The notes under the pieces are model-generated. The model ran no database searches. It was given only the letters and a program-made list of their open reading frames with translations, and was not told the DNA's origin. From assembly GCF_003352835.1 (NCBI RefSeq), contig NZ_QLVD01000025.1, positions 1 through 39,532 of the forward strand: a stretch of DNA of 39,532 nt, written 5' to 3'. Source of the DNA: Ornithinimicrobium murale. Lineage in GTDB: Bacteria > Actinomycetota > Actinomycetes > Actinomycetales > Dermatophilaceae. A program made the position numbers and the translations under genes. Positions within the stretch are counted from its first letter, which is position 1, and each line of letters opens with the position of its first letter. This document shows, one piece after another, positions 18,010 to 26,567 of the stretch.

Positions 18010-18032
18010 CAGGGTGGATCTCCTCCACCCTG
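18010..18032. promoter_or_regulatory. perfect inverted repeat just before the AbiEi-like gene
   Basis: CAGGGTGGA (18010-18018) and TCCACCCTG (18024-18032) form a perfect nine-base inverted repeat with a five-base centre, ending five bases before the ATG at 18038. No T run follows. Since AbiEi-type proteins begin with a winged-helix DNA-binding domain and some control their own promoters, this is a candidate operator, or a hairpin limiting translation. Confidence 0.5.
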
Positions 18033-18037
18033 TCGGA

Positions 18038-19078
18038 ATGCACCTGCCTCCTGAGTTGCGGTCCCTGGGCACGGTCTTTAACAGGACGTCCGCCCTCTCA
18101 ACTGGCGTGTCCGCATACGCCGTCGACCGATCTGTGGCGATGGGCGCGCTGGACCGTGTCGGGCGTGGTGTCTATCGAGTCCCCGCCACCCTGGTGGACG
18201 GGAAGCCGTGGGAGGTGCTGCGGGCAGAACACCTGCTGCGGTGCCGGGAGGCCCAAGGCCTTCACCCTGGCCATGTCATCAGCCACCAGAGCGCTGCGGT
18301 TCTGCACGGCCTCCAGCTCCGGCTGCATCCAGCCATGAACGTGCATCTCACCTCGGTGGAACGCGCAGCGTGCTCCCGGCGCAAGCCTGGCATCGAGCTG
18401 CACCATGCCGACTCGGTCACCAACGACACCGTGGTGCTGGACGGCCTGCGCACCACCACGCTGGCCCGCACGGTGGCCGATGTGCTCCGCACCTCTCGAC
18501 CACCCAACTCTGTGGCTCTCCTCGACGCTGCTGTGCGGGAGGGGAAGGTCAGCACGAACGATGTCCGGGCAGTGCTGGACACCCAGGTGCGCTGGCGCGG
18601 TCGGCCGCGGGCACGGTCGGCCCTGGAGTTCCATGATCCGAGGCGGGAGTCGTGGCTGGAGTCCTTCTCGTTCGTAGCTCTCCATAAGCTCGGCATCCCG
18701 CTGGCTGAGCCACAGGTGGAAGTCCTCGACGAGGGATTCCACTTCGTTGCTCGGATCGACGGCCTACTGGCTGGAGTCTTCCTGGAGGCTGACGGCGCGT
18801 CCAAGTACTACCTGCTGACCGAGGAGCTGGGCCTGACTCCCGAAGAGTCTGTCGCCCGAGTCCTCGCCCTGCAGGAGGAGCGCCATGAGCGGCTCGTCGC
18901 GCTGGGTCTGGTGGGCGTTCGATGGACGACCAGCGAGATTCAGCAACAGCCCGAGCGTGTGGTGCAACGGATCTGGAACGCGGTGAACACGTCCGACCCC
19001 CGGGAGTTCCGAGGATGGTTGCGCATCGGCGGCCGCATCTTCCGACCTCGGCCGCTCCCCCACCGAGAAACAGGCTGA
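18038..19078 (+). CDS. AbiEi antitoxin-like protein with C-terminal DUF559/nuclease-like domain
   Basis: The 346-residue protein belongs to the actinobacterial group annotated as type IV toxin-antitoxin AbiEi-family antitoxin-domain proteins. An N-terminal winged-helix segment (about residues 20-55: LSTGVSAYAVDRSVAMGALD, then VGRGVYRVP) is followed by a middle part with HVISHQSAAVLHGL and LHHADSVTNDTVVLDGL. The end resembles DUF559 (about residues 235-260: VARIDG, FLEADGASKYY), whose D...ExD...K pattern recalls PD-(D/E)xK nucleases. No AbiEii toxin is adjacent, so it stands alone. ATG 18038 is chosen; a GTG at 18014 lies inside an inverted repeat, and neither has a good ribosome site. It runs against its neighbours and splits nusB from pyrR, which suggests insertion. 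Function is not known. Confidence 0.8.
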   Translation: MHLPPELRSLGTVFNRTSALSTGVSAYAVDRSVAMGALDRVGRGVYRVPATLVDGKPWEVLRAEHLLRCREAQGLHPGHVISHQSAAVLHGLQLRLHPAMNVHLTSVERAACSRRKPGIELHHADSVTNDTVVLDGLRTTTLARTVADVLRTSRPPNSVALLDAAVREGKVSTNDVRAVLDTQVRWRGRPRARSALEFHDPRRESWLESFSFVALHKLGIPLAEPQVEVLDEGFHFVARIDGLLAGVFLEADGASKYYLLTEELGLTPEESVARVLALQEERHERLVALGLVGVRWTTSEIQQQPERVVQRIWNAVNTSDPREFRGWLRIGGRIFRPRPLPHRETG

Positions 19079-19098
19079 AGCCTCCCGCGGACCGGCAG

Positions 19099-19227
19099 AC
19101 AACCCAGGCGACCACGCGCTCAGTCACGCCACAACCCAGGCGACCACGCGCTCAGTCACGCCACAACCCAGGCGACCACGCGCTCAGTCACGCCACAACC
19201 CAGGCGACCACGCGCTCGGTCGGGGGA
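19099..19227 (-). repeat. tandem array of four 32-bp repeats, inverted relative to the array at 17637
   Basis: Units of 32 bp start at 19099, 19131, 19163 and 19195; the first three are identical. The fourth changes after CGCGCTC into GGTCGGGGGA. On the minus strand that end reads TCCCCCGACCGAGCGC, an exact 16-base match to the array upstream of the AbiEi-like gene (17660-17675 and 17692-17707). In the same register the common unit matches each upstream unit type at about 18 of 32 positions by eye. The array fills the space between the converging AbiEi-like gene and nusB; no separate terminator is visible. Confidence 0.88.
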
Positions 19228-19229
19228 GG

Positions 19230-19643
19230 TCAGGCCAGGGTGGCTTTGACGTCGGAGACGCGAGCGAGCAGGCCGTTGACGAACTTCGGGGACTCGTCGG
19301 TGGACATGCCGGTGACCAGCTCGACGGCCTCGGAGATCGCGACCGGGTCGGGGACCTCGTCGTTCCAGACGATCTCCCAGGTCCCGACGCGCAGGGCGGC
19401 CCGGTCGACGGCCGGCATGCGGTCCAGCGGCCAGCCCTGGCTGTAGGCCTCCAGGACCTCGTTGATCGCGCTCCACCGGGCCAGGACGCCCTCGACGAGC
19501 GTCACGGTGTACTCGGGCAGCGGGTGCTGGGTGGTGGGGGCGGCGACCCGGTCAGCCAACAGCTGCCCGACATTGAGCTCCCTGGCCTCGGCCTCGAACA
19601 GCAGCTCGAGGGCGCGTTTGCGAGCCTTGGTGCGTGCGGCCAC
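19230..19643 (-). CDS. nusB: transcription antitermination factor NusB
   Basis: NusB binds boxA RNA with NusE (ribosomal protein S10) and keeps RNA polymerase going through rRNA operons. The 137-residue protein is all helical with the usual start AARTKARKRALELLFEAEAR and the family segments PLDRMPAVDRAALRVGTWEI and DPVAISEAVELVTGMSTDES, KFVNGLLARV. The start is GTG at 19643, four bases after the efp stop. It is the last gene of an efp-nusB pair and converges on the AbiEi-like gene. Confidence 0.97.
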   Translation of the reverse strand: MAARTKARKRALELLFEAEARELNVGQLLADRVAAPTTQHPLPEYTVTLVEGVLARWSAINEVLEAYSQGWPLDRMPAVDRAALRVGTWEIVWNDEVPDPVAISEAVELVTGMSTDESPKFVNGLLARVSDVKATLA

Positions 19644-19647
19644 CGAG

Positions 19648-20211
19648 TCAGTCGTTCACGCGGCCGAGGTAGGACCCGTCGCGGGTGTCCACCTTGACCT
19701 TGGTGCCGGTCTCCAGGAACAACGGCACCTGGATCTCCGCGCCGGTCTCCAGCGTCGCCGGCTTGGTGCCGCCGGTGGAGCGGTCACCCTGCAGGCCCGG
19801 GTCGGTGTGGGTGATCTCCATGACGACGCTCGGCGGCAGCTCGACGTACAGGACGCTGCCCTCGTGCTGGGCGATCATCGCCTGACCGTTCTCCAGCAGG
19901 AAGTCCTTGGCGTTGCCCATGATCTCGGGAGAGACCGGGATCTGCTCATAGGTCTTGCTGTCCATGAAGATGTAGTCGGTGCCGTCGTTGTAGAGGTACT
20001 CCATGTCGGAGCGGTCCACAGTGGCCGTCTCGACCTTGGTGCCGGCGTTGAAGGTCTTGTCGATGATCTTGCCGGAGGTGACGTTCTTCAGCTTGGTGCG
20101 GACGAAGGCCGGTCCCTTGCCGGGCTTGACGTGCTGGAACTCCAGCACCTGCCAGAGCCCCTGGTCCATCGACAGGACCATGCCGTTCTTCAGGTCGTTC
20201 GTGGTTGCCAC
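19648..20211 (-). CDS. efp: elongation factor P
   Basis: EF-P enters the ribosome between the P and E sites and relieves stalling at proline runs. The 187-residue protein has the three EF-P domains, with the tip loop KPGKGP placing Lys at position 32. The palindromic PGKGP loop marks the actinobacterial subfamily, known to work without modification of this lysine; no EpmA or EpmB homologue is seen nearby. The start is GTG at 20211, giving [20 protein letters not shown] lies six bases upstream. An in-frame start 20 codons earlier would add an unrelated Arg/Gly-rich tail. The 130-base gap to aroQ should hold its promoter; only a weak TAAACT box was noticed. Confidence 0.97.
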   Translation of the reverse strand: MATTNDLKNGMVLSMDQGLWQVLEFQHVKPGKGPAFVRTKLKNVTSGKIIDKTFNAGTKVETATVDRSDMEYLYNDGTDYIFMDSKTYEQIPVSPEIMGNAKDFLLENGQAMIAQHEGSVLYVELPPSVVMEITHTDPGLQGDRSTGGTKPATLETGAEIQVPLFLETGTKVKVDTRDGSYLGRVND

Positions 20212-20341
20212 AGGCGTCTCTTTCGTATGTCGTGTGCCGCCCCGGCGCACGGGTCCGCCCAGGAGGGGCACCAGTAGGGGGCTCGGGATCGTCGGTCAGT
20301 TTAACGGGTGGGGCCCGGTGGGCGGTAATGCCGCGGTGACC

Positions 20342-20788
20342 TCAGCGGTCCTGCGCCGCAAGGGCACGCAGCGCCAGCAGGTAGGAACCGGCGCCGAAGC
20401 CGGCGATGGTTCCGGTGGCCGAGCGGGCGACCACGGACGTGTGGCGGAAGGCCTCCCGGGAGGCAGGGTTGGACAGGTGCACCTCGATCAGCCGGGACCC
20501 CGTGCCGGTGAGGTGGGCGCACGCGTCCCCCACCGCATACGAGTAGTGCGTGAAGGCGGCGGGGTTCAGGACCACGTCCCACCCGGCCGCCGCCGCCTCG
20601 TGCAACCACCCCACCAGCTGCGCCTCGTCGTCGGTCTGTCGGCAGGAGACCTCCAGCCCGAGGGAGGCGGCCTCGTCGGCCACCTGCGCCTCGATGGCGG
20701 CGAGGGTGAGCGTGCCGTAGATCTCCGGCTCGCGGCTGCCCAGGGCAGCCAGGTTGGGACCGCTGAGGACGAGGACGTGGTGGGACAC
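20342..20788 (-). CDS. aroQ: type II 3-dehydroquinate dehydratase
   Basis: AroQ removes water from 3-dehydroquinate to give 3-dehydroshikimate, the third step of the shikimate pathway, as a dodecamer. The 148-residue protein shows the type II motifs: LSGPNLAALGSREPEIYG with the catalytic Tyr near residue 24, NPAAFTHYSYAVGDA, and EVHLSNPASREAFRHTSV. The start is GTG at 20788; upstream sequence in frame lacks homology. It faces the plus-strand glutamate-synthase-like gene, 30 bases away, so the two divergent genes must share a very short promoter region. Confidence 0.96.
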   Translation of the reverse strand: MSHHVLVLSGPNLAALGSREPEIYGTLTLAAIEAQVADEAASLGLEVSCRQTDDEAQLVGWLHEAAAAGWDVVLNPAAFTHYSYAVGDACAHLTGTGSRLIEVHLSNPASREAFRHTSVVARSATGTIAGFGAGSYLLALRALAAQDR

Positions 20789-20818
20789 ACCGACATCGTA
20801 TGCGGCAGAGTGTCGGCC

Positions 20819-22384
20819 ATGAGTTGGAGCAAGACCCTCGGAATCGGCGCGGCCGGCCTGGCCGCCGTCGCCACCCACGACGTCCTACAGCGCAAGCACG
20901 CCATCCTGCGCACCTTCCCGGTGCTCGGGCACTTCCGTTACGTCCTGGAGAAGATCGGCCCCGAGCTGCGCCAGTACATTGTCACGGACAACGACGAGGA
21001 GCGCCCGTTCAGCCGGGACCAGCGCCGGTTCATCTATGCCAGCTCCAAGCTGGAGAACCCCTACTTCGGGTTCGGGACGGACAACGACGTCGAGCACGCC
21101 GAGGGCTACGCGGTGCTGAAGCACCGCACCTTCGCCGACGTCTCCCCCAGCACCCTGGCCCACTCCGGCGAGCATGATGTCCTGCCGTGCGCCAAGGTGC
21201 TGGGCGCGGCCCGCGGCCGTCGCCGAGCGTTCCGTCCCCAGTCGGTGATCAACGTCTCGGCCATGAGCTTCGGCTCGCTGTCCGCGCCCGCCGTCGAGGC
21301 GCTCAACCGCGGCTGCGCCGAGGCGGGGGTGCTGCACAACACCGGTGAGGGTGGCATCTCCCAGCACCACCGGCAGGGAGGTGAGCTGATCTTCCAGATC
21401 GGGACGGCCTACTTCGGCTGCCGCGACGAGGAGGGTGCCTTCGACCTGGAGAAGCTGAAGACCCTGGTCGCCTCCGCCCCGGTCCGCGCGATCGAGGTCA
21501 AGCTCAGCCAGGGCGCCAAGCCGGGACTGGGCGGCATGCTCCCCCAGGCCAAGATCACCGATGAGATCGCCGAGATCCGGGGCATCAGCAAGGAGCGCGA
21601 CTGCGCCAGCCCGTCGCGGCACGCGGAGTTCGGGAACGTTGACGAGATGCTCGACTGGGTCGAGCTGATCGCGACCGAGACCGGTCTGCCGGTCGGGATC
21701 AAGGCGGCCGTGGGTGGCCTGGAGTTCTGGGAGGACCTGGCCGACCAGATGGCCACGTCCGGCCGTGGCGTGGACTTCATCACCGTTGATGGCGGCGAGG
21801 GCGGCACGGGCGCGGCACCACTGTCCTTCGCGGACGCGGTCGCGCTCCCGTTCCGCCTGGGCTTCCCGCGGGTCTACCGGATCTTCGCCGAGCGGGGGCT
21901 GACCGATCAGGTGGTCTTCATCGGTGCCGGCAAGTTGGGGCTGCCCGACAACGCCGCGGTGGCGTTCGCGCTCGGGGCCGACATGGTCAGCGTGGCCCGT
22001 GAGTCGATGATCTCCATCGGCTGCATCCAGGCCCAGCGGTGTCACGACGACCACTGCCCGACCGGGGTGGCCACCCAGAACCCGTGGCTGACCCGAGGGA
22101 TCGACGTGCCGCTCAAGGCCAGCCGGGCGGCGAACTACCTGCGAGCGTGGCGCCGGGAGATGTTGAAGCTGTCCGAGGCCTGCGGCGTGGTGCACCCGGC
22201 CCTGCTGGACTCCGACGACATCGAGATCCTGCTCGGCAACCGCAGTGCGACACCGCTGCGGGAGGTGGCCGGATATCAGCCGGGGTGGGGCGTGCCGAGC
22301 CAGGAGCAGCGGGACGCCCTCGCGGTGCTCATGGCACCTGCCTCGCGCGGTGGCAGCGCCCGCAGGTCGCGAACGGCCCGCTGA
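20819..22384 (+). CDS. FMN-binding glutamate synthase family protein (stand-alone synthase domain)
   Basis: The 521-residue protein corresponds to the FMN barrel of glutamate synthase without the N-terminal glutaminase or the C-terminal helix domain. Visible features are a hydrophobic N-terminal segment (LGIGAAGLAAVATHDVL), VSAMSFGSLSAPAVEAL, the loop LPVGIKAAVGGLEFWEDL, TVDGGEGGTGAAP and the 3Fe-4S ligands C-x5-C-x4-C in GCIQAQRCHDDHCPTG. Members of this group are common in Actinobacteria and are often called glutamate synthases, but the substrate is not established. ATG 20819 was chosen; the in-frame region before it overlaps aroQ. The downstream kinase gene starts seven bases after its stop, so the two form an operon. 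Confidence 0.88.
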   Translation: MSWSKTLGIGAAGLAAVATHDVLQRKHAILRTFPVLGHFRYVLEKIGPELRQYIVTDNDEERPFSRDQRRFIYASSKLENPYFGFGTDNDVEHAEGYAVLKHRTFADVSPSTLAHSGEHDVLPCAKVLGAARGRRRAFRPQSVINVSAMSFGSLSAPAVEALNRGCAEAGVLHNTGEGGISQHHRQGGELIFQIGTAYFGCRDEEGAFDLEKLKTLVASAPVRAIEVKLSQGAKPGLGGMLPQAKITDEIAEIRGISKERDCASPSRHAEFGNVDEMLDWVELIATETGLPVGIKAAVGGLEFWEDLADQMATSGRGVDFITVDGGEGGTGAAPLSFADAVALPFRLGFPRVYRIFAERGLTDQVVFIGAGKLGLPDNAAVAFALGADMVSVARESMISIGCIQAQRCHDDHCPTGVATQNPWLTRGIDVPLKASRAANYLRAWRREMLKLSEACGVVHPALLDSDDIEILLGNRSATPLREVAGYQPGWGVPSQEQRDALAVLMAPASRGGSARRSRTAR

Positions 22385-22391
22385 GACGCCG

Positions 22392-23636
22392 ATGCCTCCG
22401 CTCACCGATCGACAGTGGACGTCATCGCTGAGCGACGAGGACCTGCCCGTCCTCTCGGCCCTGCTCACCGACCAGGTCGCCGGCCCCCTGGCCGCGGTCG
22501 TCGCGGACTCCGGTGGCACCGTGACCGCGGTCGCGCTCAACAAGGTGACCTGGTGGCCTGGCCGCAGTGCCACGGTCTCCTGGGACACCGTGGTCGAGGG
22601 AGGTTCGCTCGCCGGTCGGTCCACTTTTGTGGCGACCACTCGGTCGGCACCGCCGGGGGCCGTGACCGTCGGTGAGGGCACGGAGACCGTCGCGGTGTGG
22701 CGCGTGCCCCACGACCCGTTCCTCCCCGCTCTGGCGCGGGTGCTGCAGCCCGATCGCGCGGCCTCCGTGCTGGCTGAGCTGGGCAGCGAGCTCACCGACC
22801 CGGGCACCCGCTTGCGGGCCTACCGTCCCGGTCGCCGAGCGGTCGTCGAGGTGGCGGGCCAGGACGCGCCGCTCTTCCTCAAACTGGTCCGGCCCCGCCG
22901 GCTGGAGGCGCTGCACCGGCGCCACCTGAGCCTCCCCGGCACCCTGCCAGTGCCCGAGTCCCTGGGGATCAACCGTGACCTCGGTCTGTTGGCGATGCGT
23001 CGTATGCCGGGGCGCACCCTGCGCGCTCTCCTCGAGGACCCCGCCGGTCGCCTGCCGCACCCCGAGGTCGTCGCCGGACTGCCTGGGACGCTTCCGGTGA
23101 CCACCGGGATGACTGACGTGGGCTCCTCGATCGAGGCACTTCCCCGGGTGGCCGGGCTGCTGCGGCGCCTGCTCCCGAGGGAGACCGACCGGATCCATCG
23201 GCTCGAGGAGGCCATCGGCACCGACGACGTCACGGACCGGGTGCCGGCCCACGGCGACTACCACGAGGCACAGCTCCTGGCGGTGGACGGCCGGGTCAGC
23301 GGCATCCTGGACATCGACACCCTCGGCTCAGGCCGCCCGGCGGACGACCCGGGCACCATGCTGGGACATCTCGCCGTCTGGCACACGATGTCCGGCCGAC
23401 CGGACCGGGTCGCGGCCTATGCCACGGCACTGCAGCGCCGGTGGGAGGCCGCGCTGGATCCGCGCGACCTGCGACTCCGTGCGGCGGCGCGCATCATCGG
23501 ACTGGCGGTTGGCCCCTTCCGGGTGCAGCAACCAGGCTGGCCGGTGGAGACGTCCCGGCGACTGAGGCTGGCCGAGCACTGGGTGCGGTCCGCTCGGTCC
23601 CTCGCCGCCCTGCCCTGGACCACCGGCGACCGGTGA
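22392..23636 (+). CDS. phosphotransferase of the aminoglycoside/choline kinase-like fold
   Basis: The 414-residue protein looks like a small-molecule kinase. The catalytic loop is HGDYHEAQLL (near residue 285), with Gln where most family members have Asn, as also seen in maltokinase-type enzymes. The metal-binding motif is GILDIDTLGSGRPADDPG. An N-lobe Lys candidate is in DAPLFLKLVRP (about 162). The first 80 residues include LNKVTWWPGRSATVSW, a segment with a hydrophobic core that suggests an N-terminal cap. The substrate cannot be told. It follows the glutamate-synthase-like gene by seven bases, and its stop lies three bases from the aroB stop on the other strand. Confidence 0.82.
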   Translation: MPPLTDRQWTSSLSDEDLPVLSALLTDQVAGPLAAVVADSGGTVTAVALNKVTWWPGRSATVSWDTVVEGGSLAGRSTFVATTRSAPPGAVTVGEGTETVAVWRVPHDPFLPALARVLQPDRAASVLAELGSELTDPGTRLRAYRPGRRAVVEVAGQDAPLFLKLVRPRRLEALHRRHLSLPGTLPVPESLGINRDLGLLAMRRMPGRTLRALLEDPAGRLPHPEVVAGLPGTLPVTTGMTDVGSSIEALPRVAGLLRRLLPRETDRIHRLEEAIGTDDVTDRVPAHGDYHEAQLLAVDGRVSGILDIDTLGSGRPADDPGTMLGHLAVWHTMSGRPDRVAAYATALQRRWEAALDPRDLRLRAAARIIGLAVGPFRVQQPGWPVETSRRLRLAEHWVRSARSLAALPWTTGDR

Positions 23637-23639
23637 TCC

Positions 23640-24746
23640 TCAGGAGGTGGTCGTCCCCACCGCCCGGAAGGCCTCGAGGAGCACCTGCTCATCGGGGCCC
23701 TCGAGTCGCTGCGGGGAGCCGACGTCGGAGAGCACGATGAATCGCAGCACCGCTCCCCTGGCCTTCTTGTCCCGTGCCATGGCCTCACGCAGGGCCGTCC
23801 AGTCGCTGCCGGCATAGCTGGTCGGCAGGCCGACCGAGCCCAGGACCGCGCGGTGCCGGTCCAGCACGGCCGGGCTCAGGACCCCGGAGCGGACCGCGAG
23901 CTCTGCGGCGAAGACCATGCCGACGGCAACCGCGTCACCGTGGCGCCAGCGGTAGTCCTCGACCTGTTCGATCGCGTGGGCGAAGGTGTGGCCGTAGTTG
24001 AGGATCTCCCGGATGCCGGCCTCGGTCAGGTCGTGCTCCACGACGTCCGCCTTGACCTGGACGGCGCGGGCGATCAGCTCACCGACCACCGGAGCGCCGG
24101 CGTCGCACGCGGCAGCGGGGTCGGCCTCCACGAGGTCCAGGATCACCGGGTCGACGATGAAGCCGCACTTGATCACCTCGGCCAGACCGGACACCAGGTC
24201 AGGGCGGGCCATCGTCTGCAGCCAGGCCGGGTCGCAGAGGACGGCACGCGGCTCGTGAAAGGCACCGACCAGGTTCTTGCCCTCGGCCGTGTTGATGCCC
24301 GTCTTGCCCCCGACGGCCGCGTCAACGACCCCGAGCAGGGAGGTCGGCAGCTGCACGACGTCCACCCCCCGCAACCAGCTCGCGGCCACGAAGCCAGCGA
24401 GGTCGGTGACCGCACCACCGCCAACGCCCACCACCAGGTCATTGCGGGTGAATCCGCCCTGTCCCAGCGCAGCCCAGGCACCTGCCAGCACCCTCACGTC
24501 CTTGGCCGCCTCCGCGTCCGGCACCTCGTGCGTGTGGGCCTCCCCGCCCGCGACCCGCACCCGGTCGCACAGCGCGGCGACCAGCTCGGTGCGGCCCGGC
24601 TGGTGGATGACCATCACCCGTCGTCCGTCGGCGAGGTGTTCGTCCAGTCGGTGCAGTGCACCGGCCCCGATGTGGACCTCATAACGGCCACCGACCGAGA
24701 TGCTGCGTATGCCGTGGCTCGCCCCGGCCGCGCCCGCGCCGGTCAC
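23640..24746 (-). CDS. aroB: 3-dehydroquinate synthase
   Basis: AroB turns the seven-carbon sugar acid DAHP into 3-dehydroquinate using bound NAD and a metal. The 368-residue protein has the NAD segment VVGVGGGAVTDLAGFVAASW, the substrate loop PTSLLGVVDAAVGGKTGIN, and the metal ligands in SGLAEVIKCGF (Glu), LNYGHTFAHAIE (His) and WRHGDAVAVGM (His). The start is GTG at 24746, overlapping the aroK stop by four bases. Only three bases separate its stop from that of the converging kinase gene, leaving no room for a terminator. Confidence 0.97.
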   Translation of the reverse strand: MTGAGAAGASHGIRSISVGGRYEVHIGAGALHRLDEHLADGRRVMVIHQPGRTELVAALCDRVRVAGGEAHTHEVPDAEAAKDVRVLAGAWAALGQGGFTRNDLVVGVGGGAVTDLAGFVAASWLRGVDVVQLPTSLLGVVDAAVGGKTGINTAEGKNLVGAFHEPRAVLCDPAWLQTMARPDLVSGLAEVIKCGFIVDPVILDLVEADPAAACDAGAPVVGELIARAVQVKADVVEHDLTEAGIREILNYGHTFAHAIEQVEDYRWRHGDAVAVGMVFAAELAVRSGVLSPAVLDRHRAVLGSVGLPTSYAGSDWTALREAMARDKKARGAVLRFIVLSDVGSPQRLEGPDEQVLLEAFRAVGTTTS

Positions 24747-25258
24747 GAGTGGTCCAGTGCGGCCAGGACGGCCGCCACGACCTCATCCGGGGTGCGGCCC
24801 GCGGTGTCGACACGGGCGGTGCTGACCGCCTCGTAGACCGGACGGCGGGCCTGCATCAGCCGGGTCCAGGAGGCTCGCGGGTTCACCGCCAGCAACGGGC
24901 GGGCCCCGCCGAAGCCGACACGCTGGGATGCGTCGGCGATCCCGACATCGAGGAAGATCACGGTGTGTCCCGAGAGTCCTTCCTGCACCTCGGTGTCGAG
25001 CACGGCGCCACCGCCCAGGGCCAGGACTCCCCCGCCCTCCCGCAGCGCACGGAGCACGGTCTCGCGCTCCATCAGCCGGAACGCGGCCTCGCCGTCATCG
25101 ACGAAGATGTCCGAGATGGACCGGCCCTGCGCCTGCTCAATGAGGGCGTCGGTGTCCCGGAAGGTGGTCTGCAGGTGGGAGGCGAGCAGGGCACCGACGG
25201 TTGATTTGCCGGCGCCGGGCGGGCCGACCAGCACCGCTAGCGGGGCCTGGCCAGTCAC
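24743..25258 (-). CDS. aroK: shikimate kinase
   Basis: AroK phosphorylates shikimate at the 3-hydroxyl with ATP. The 171-residue protein has the Walker A loop GPPGAGKST (about residues 11-19), the shikimate-binding DTDALIEQ, the glycine-rich ALGGGAVL, and the lid region with [11 protein letters not shown]. The start is GTG at 25258, overlapping the aroC stop as GTGA; longer in-frame readings run backwards into aroC and have an Arg-rich composition typical of an antiframe. Confidence 0.96.
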   Translation of the reverse strand: MTGQAPLAVLVGPPGAGKSTVGALLASHLQTTFRDTDALIEQAQGRSISDIFVDDGEAAFRLMERETVLRALREGGGVLALGGGAVLDTEVQEGLSGHTVIFLDVGIADASQRVGFGGARPLLAVNPRASWTRLMQARRPVYEAVSTARVDTAGRTPDEVVAAVLAALDHS

Positions 25259-26547
25259 CTGCTGCCCCCGGCCTCGTCGCCGGTCAGTCCGTCGGTGCCA
25301 GAGGTCGTGCCGCCCATCAGCCGGGGGATCGAGCCGAGGTAGGACCGGACGTTGCGCTGCACCTCGGTGACCGAGTCGCCGCCGAACTTCTCCAGCACGG
25401 CGTCGGCGAGCACGAGGGCGACCATCGCCTCGGCCACCACTCCCGCCGCGGGGACCGCGCACACGTCGGACCGCTGGTGGATGGCCGTCGCCGGCTCTCC
25501 GGTGGCCACGTCGATGGTCTGGAGTGCGCGCGGCACGGTGCTGATCGGCTTCATGGCCGCACGGACCCGCAGCACCTCGCCGGTGCTCATGCCGCCCTCG
25601 GTGCCGCCCGAGCGCAGGGTCTGCCGCTGGACGGCACCACTGCTGTCGCGGACGATCTCGTCATGGGCCAGGCTCCCGCGACGTGCGGCCGTGCGGAAAC
25701 CCTCTCCGAGCTCGACGCCCTTGATCGCCTGGATGCCCATGAGGGCACCGGCCAGGCGGGCGTCCAGCCTCCGGTCCCAGTGGGTATAGGAACCCAGGCC
25801 CGGCGGCACGCCCCACGCCAGGACCTCGACCACGCCCCCGAGGGTGTCGCCATCCTTCTTGGCCGCGTCGATCTCGGCCACCATCGCGGTGGACAGGGCC
25901 GCATCGAGCGTCCTGACCGGGTCGTCATCGATTGCCGCGACGTCCTCGGGGCGTGGCAGGCTGGCGGGCTCGGGAGCATCGATGTCTCCGGGCACCTGCG
26001 GCACCGCCCCGATCGCGACAGTGTGGCTCACCAGGCGGATCCCGACGGCCTGCTCGAGGAAGGCGGCGGCCACCGCTCCGAGCGCCACGCGGGCGGCGGT
26101 CTCTCGAGCGCTCGCGCGCTCCAGGACCGGGCGCGCCTCGTCGAAGCCATACTTCTGCATCCCCACGAGGTCGGCATGACCGGGTCGCGGCCGGGTGAGT
26201 GCCTTGTTGCGGGCAATCTCCTGCGGCGCCCCGACATCACTGGCCCGTTCGAGCTCGCTGCGGTCCACCGGCTCGGGGTTCATCACCGCCGTCCACTTGG
26301 CCCACTCCGAGTTGGCGATCTGCAGAGCGACCGGGCTGCCGAGGGTCAGCCCGTGCCGCATACCGCCCTGGAAGGAGAGCTGGTCGGCCTCGAACGACAT
26401 CCGGGCGCCGCGGCCATAGCCGAGCCGGCGGCGTGCGAGCGCTCCCTCGACGGCAGCTCGCTCGACCCGCACTCCGGCGGGGAGTCCCTCAAGCAGTGCG
26501 GTGAGCGCGGGACCGTGCGACTCACCGGCAGTCAACCAGCGCAGCAT
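25255..26547 (-). CDS. aroC: chorismate synthase
   Basis: AroC makes chorismate from EPSP in a reaction needing reduced FMN that is not consumed. The protein starts [19 protein letters not shown], the standard N-terminus, when the ATG at 26547 is used; another ATG at 26556 adds three residues and neither has a clear ribosome site. Family segments include [27 protein letters not shown] and [15 protein letters not shown]. The length of 430 residues is somewhat above the usual 390-410, owing to a loop around residues 190-215 and a Gly/Thr-rich tail. It overlaps aroK by four bases and follows the prepilin peptidase by 20. Confidence 0.96.
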   Translation of the reverse strand: MLRWLTAGESHGPALTALLEGLPAGVRVERAAVEGALARRRLGYGRGARMSFEADQLSFQGGMRHGLTLGSPVALQIANSEWAKWTAVMNPEPVDRSELERASDVGAPQEIARNKALTRPRPGHADLVGMQKYGFDEARPVLERASARETAARVALGAVAAAFLEQAVGIRLVSHTVAIGAVPQVPGDIDAPEPASLPRPEDVAAIDDDPVRTLDAALSTAMVAEIDAAKKDGDTLGGVVEVLAWGVPPGLGSYTHWDRRLDARLAGALMGIQAIKGVELGEGFRTAARRGSLAHDEIVRDSSGAVQRQTLRSGGTEGGMSTGEVLRVRAAMKPISTVPRALQTIDVATGEPATAIHQRSDVCAVPAAGVVAEAMVALVLADAVLEKFGGDSVTEVQRNVRSYLGSIPRLMGGTTSGTDGLTGDEAGGSR

Positions 26548-26567
26548 GGGTCGCATCTTGTCACGCG

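Noticed and set aside
20885..22807. Long minus-strand open frame opposite the glutamate-synthase-like gene
   Set aside because: Antiframe; the plus strand carries the clear FMN and 3Fe-4S motifs.
23637..23639. Terminator between the converging kinase and aroB
   Set aside because: Only three bases lie between the two stop codons, and no hairpin with a T tract is visible.
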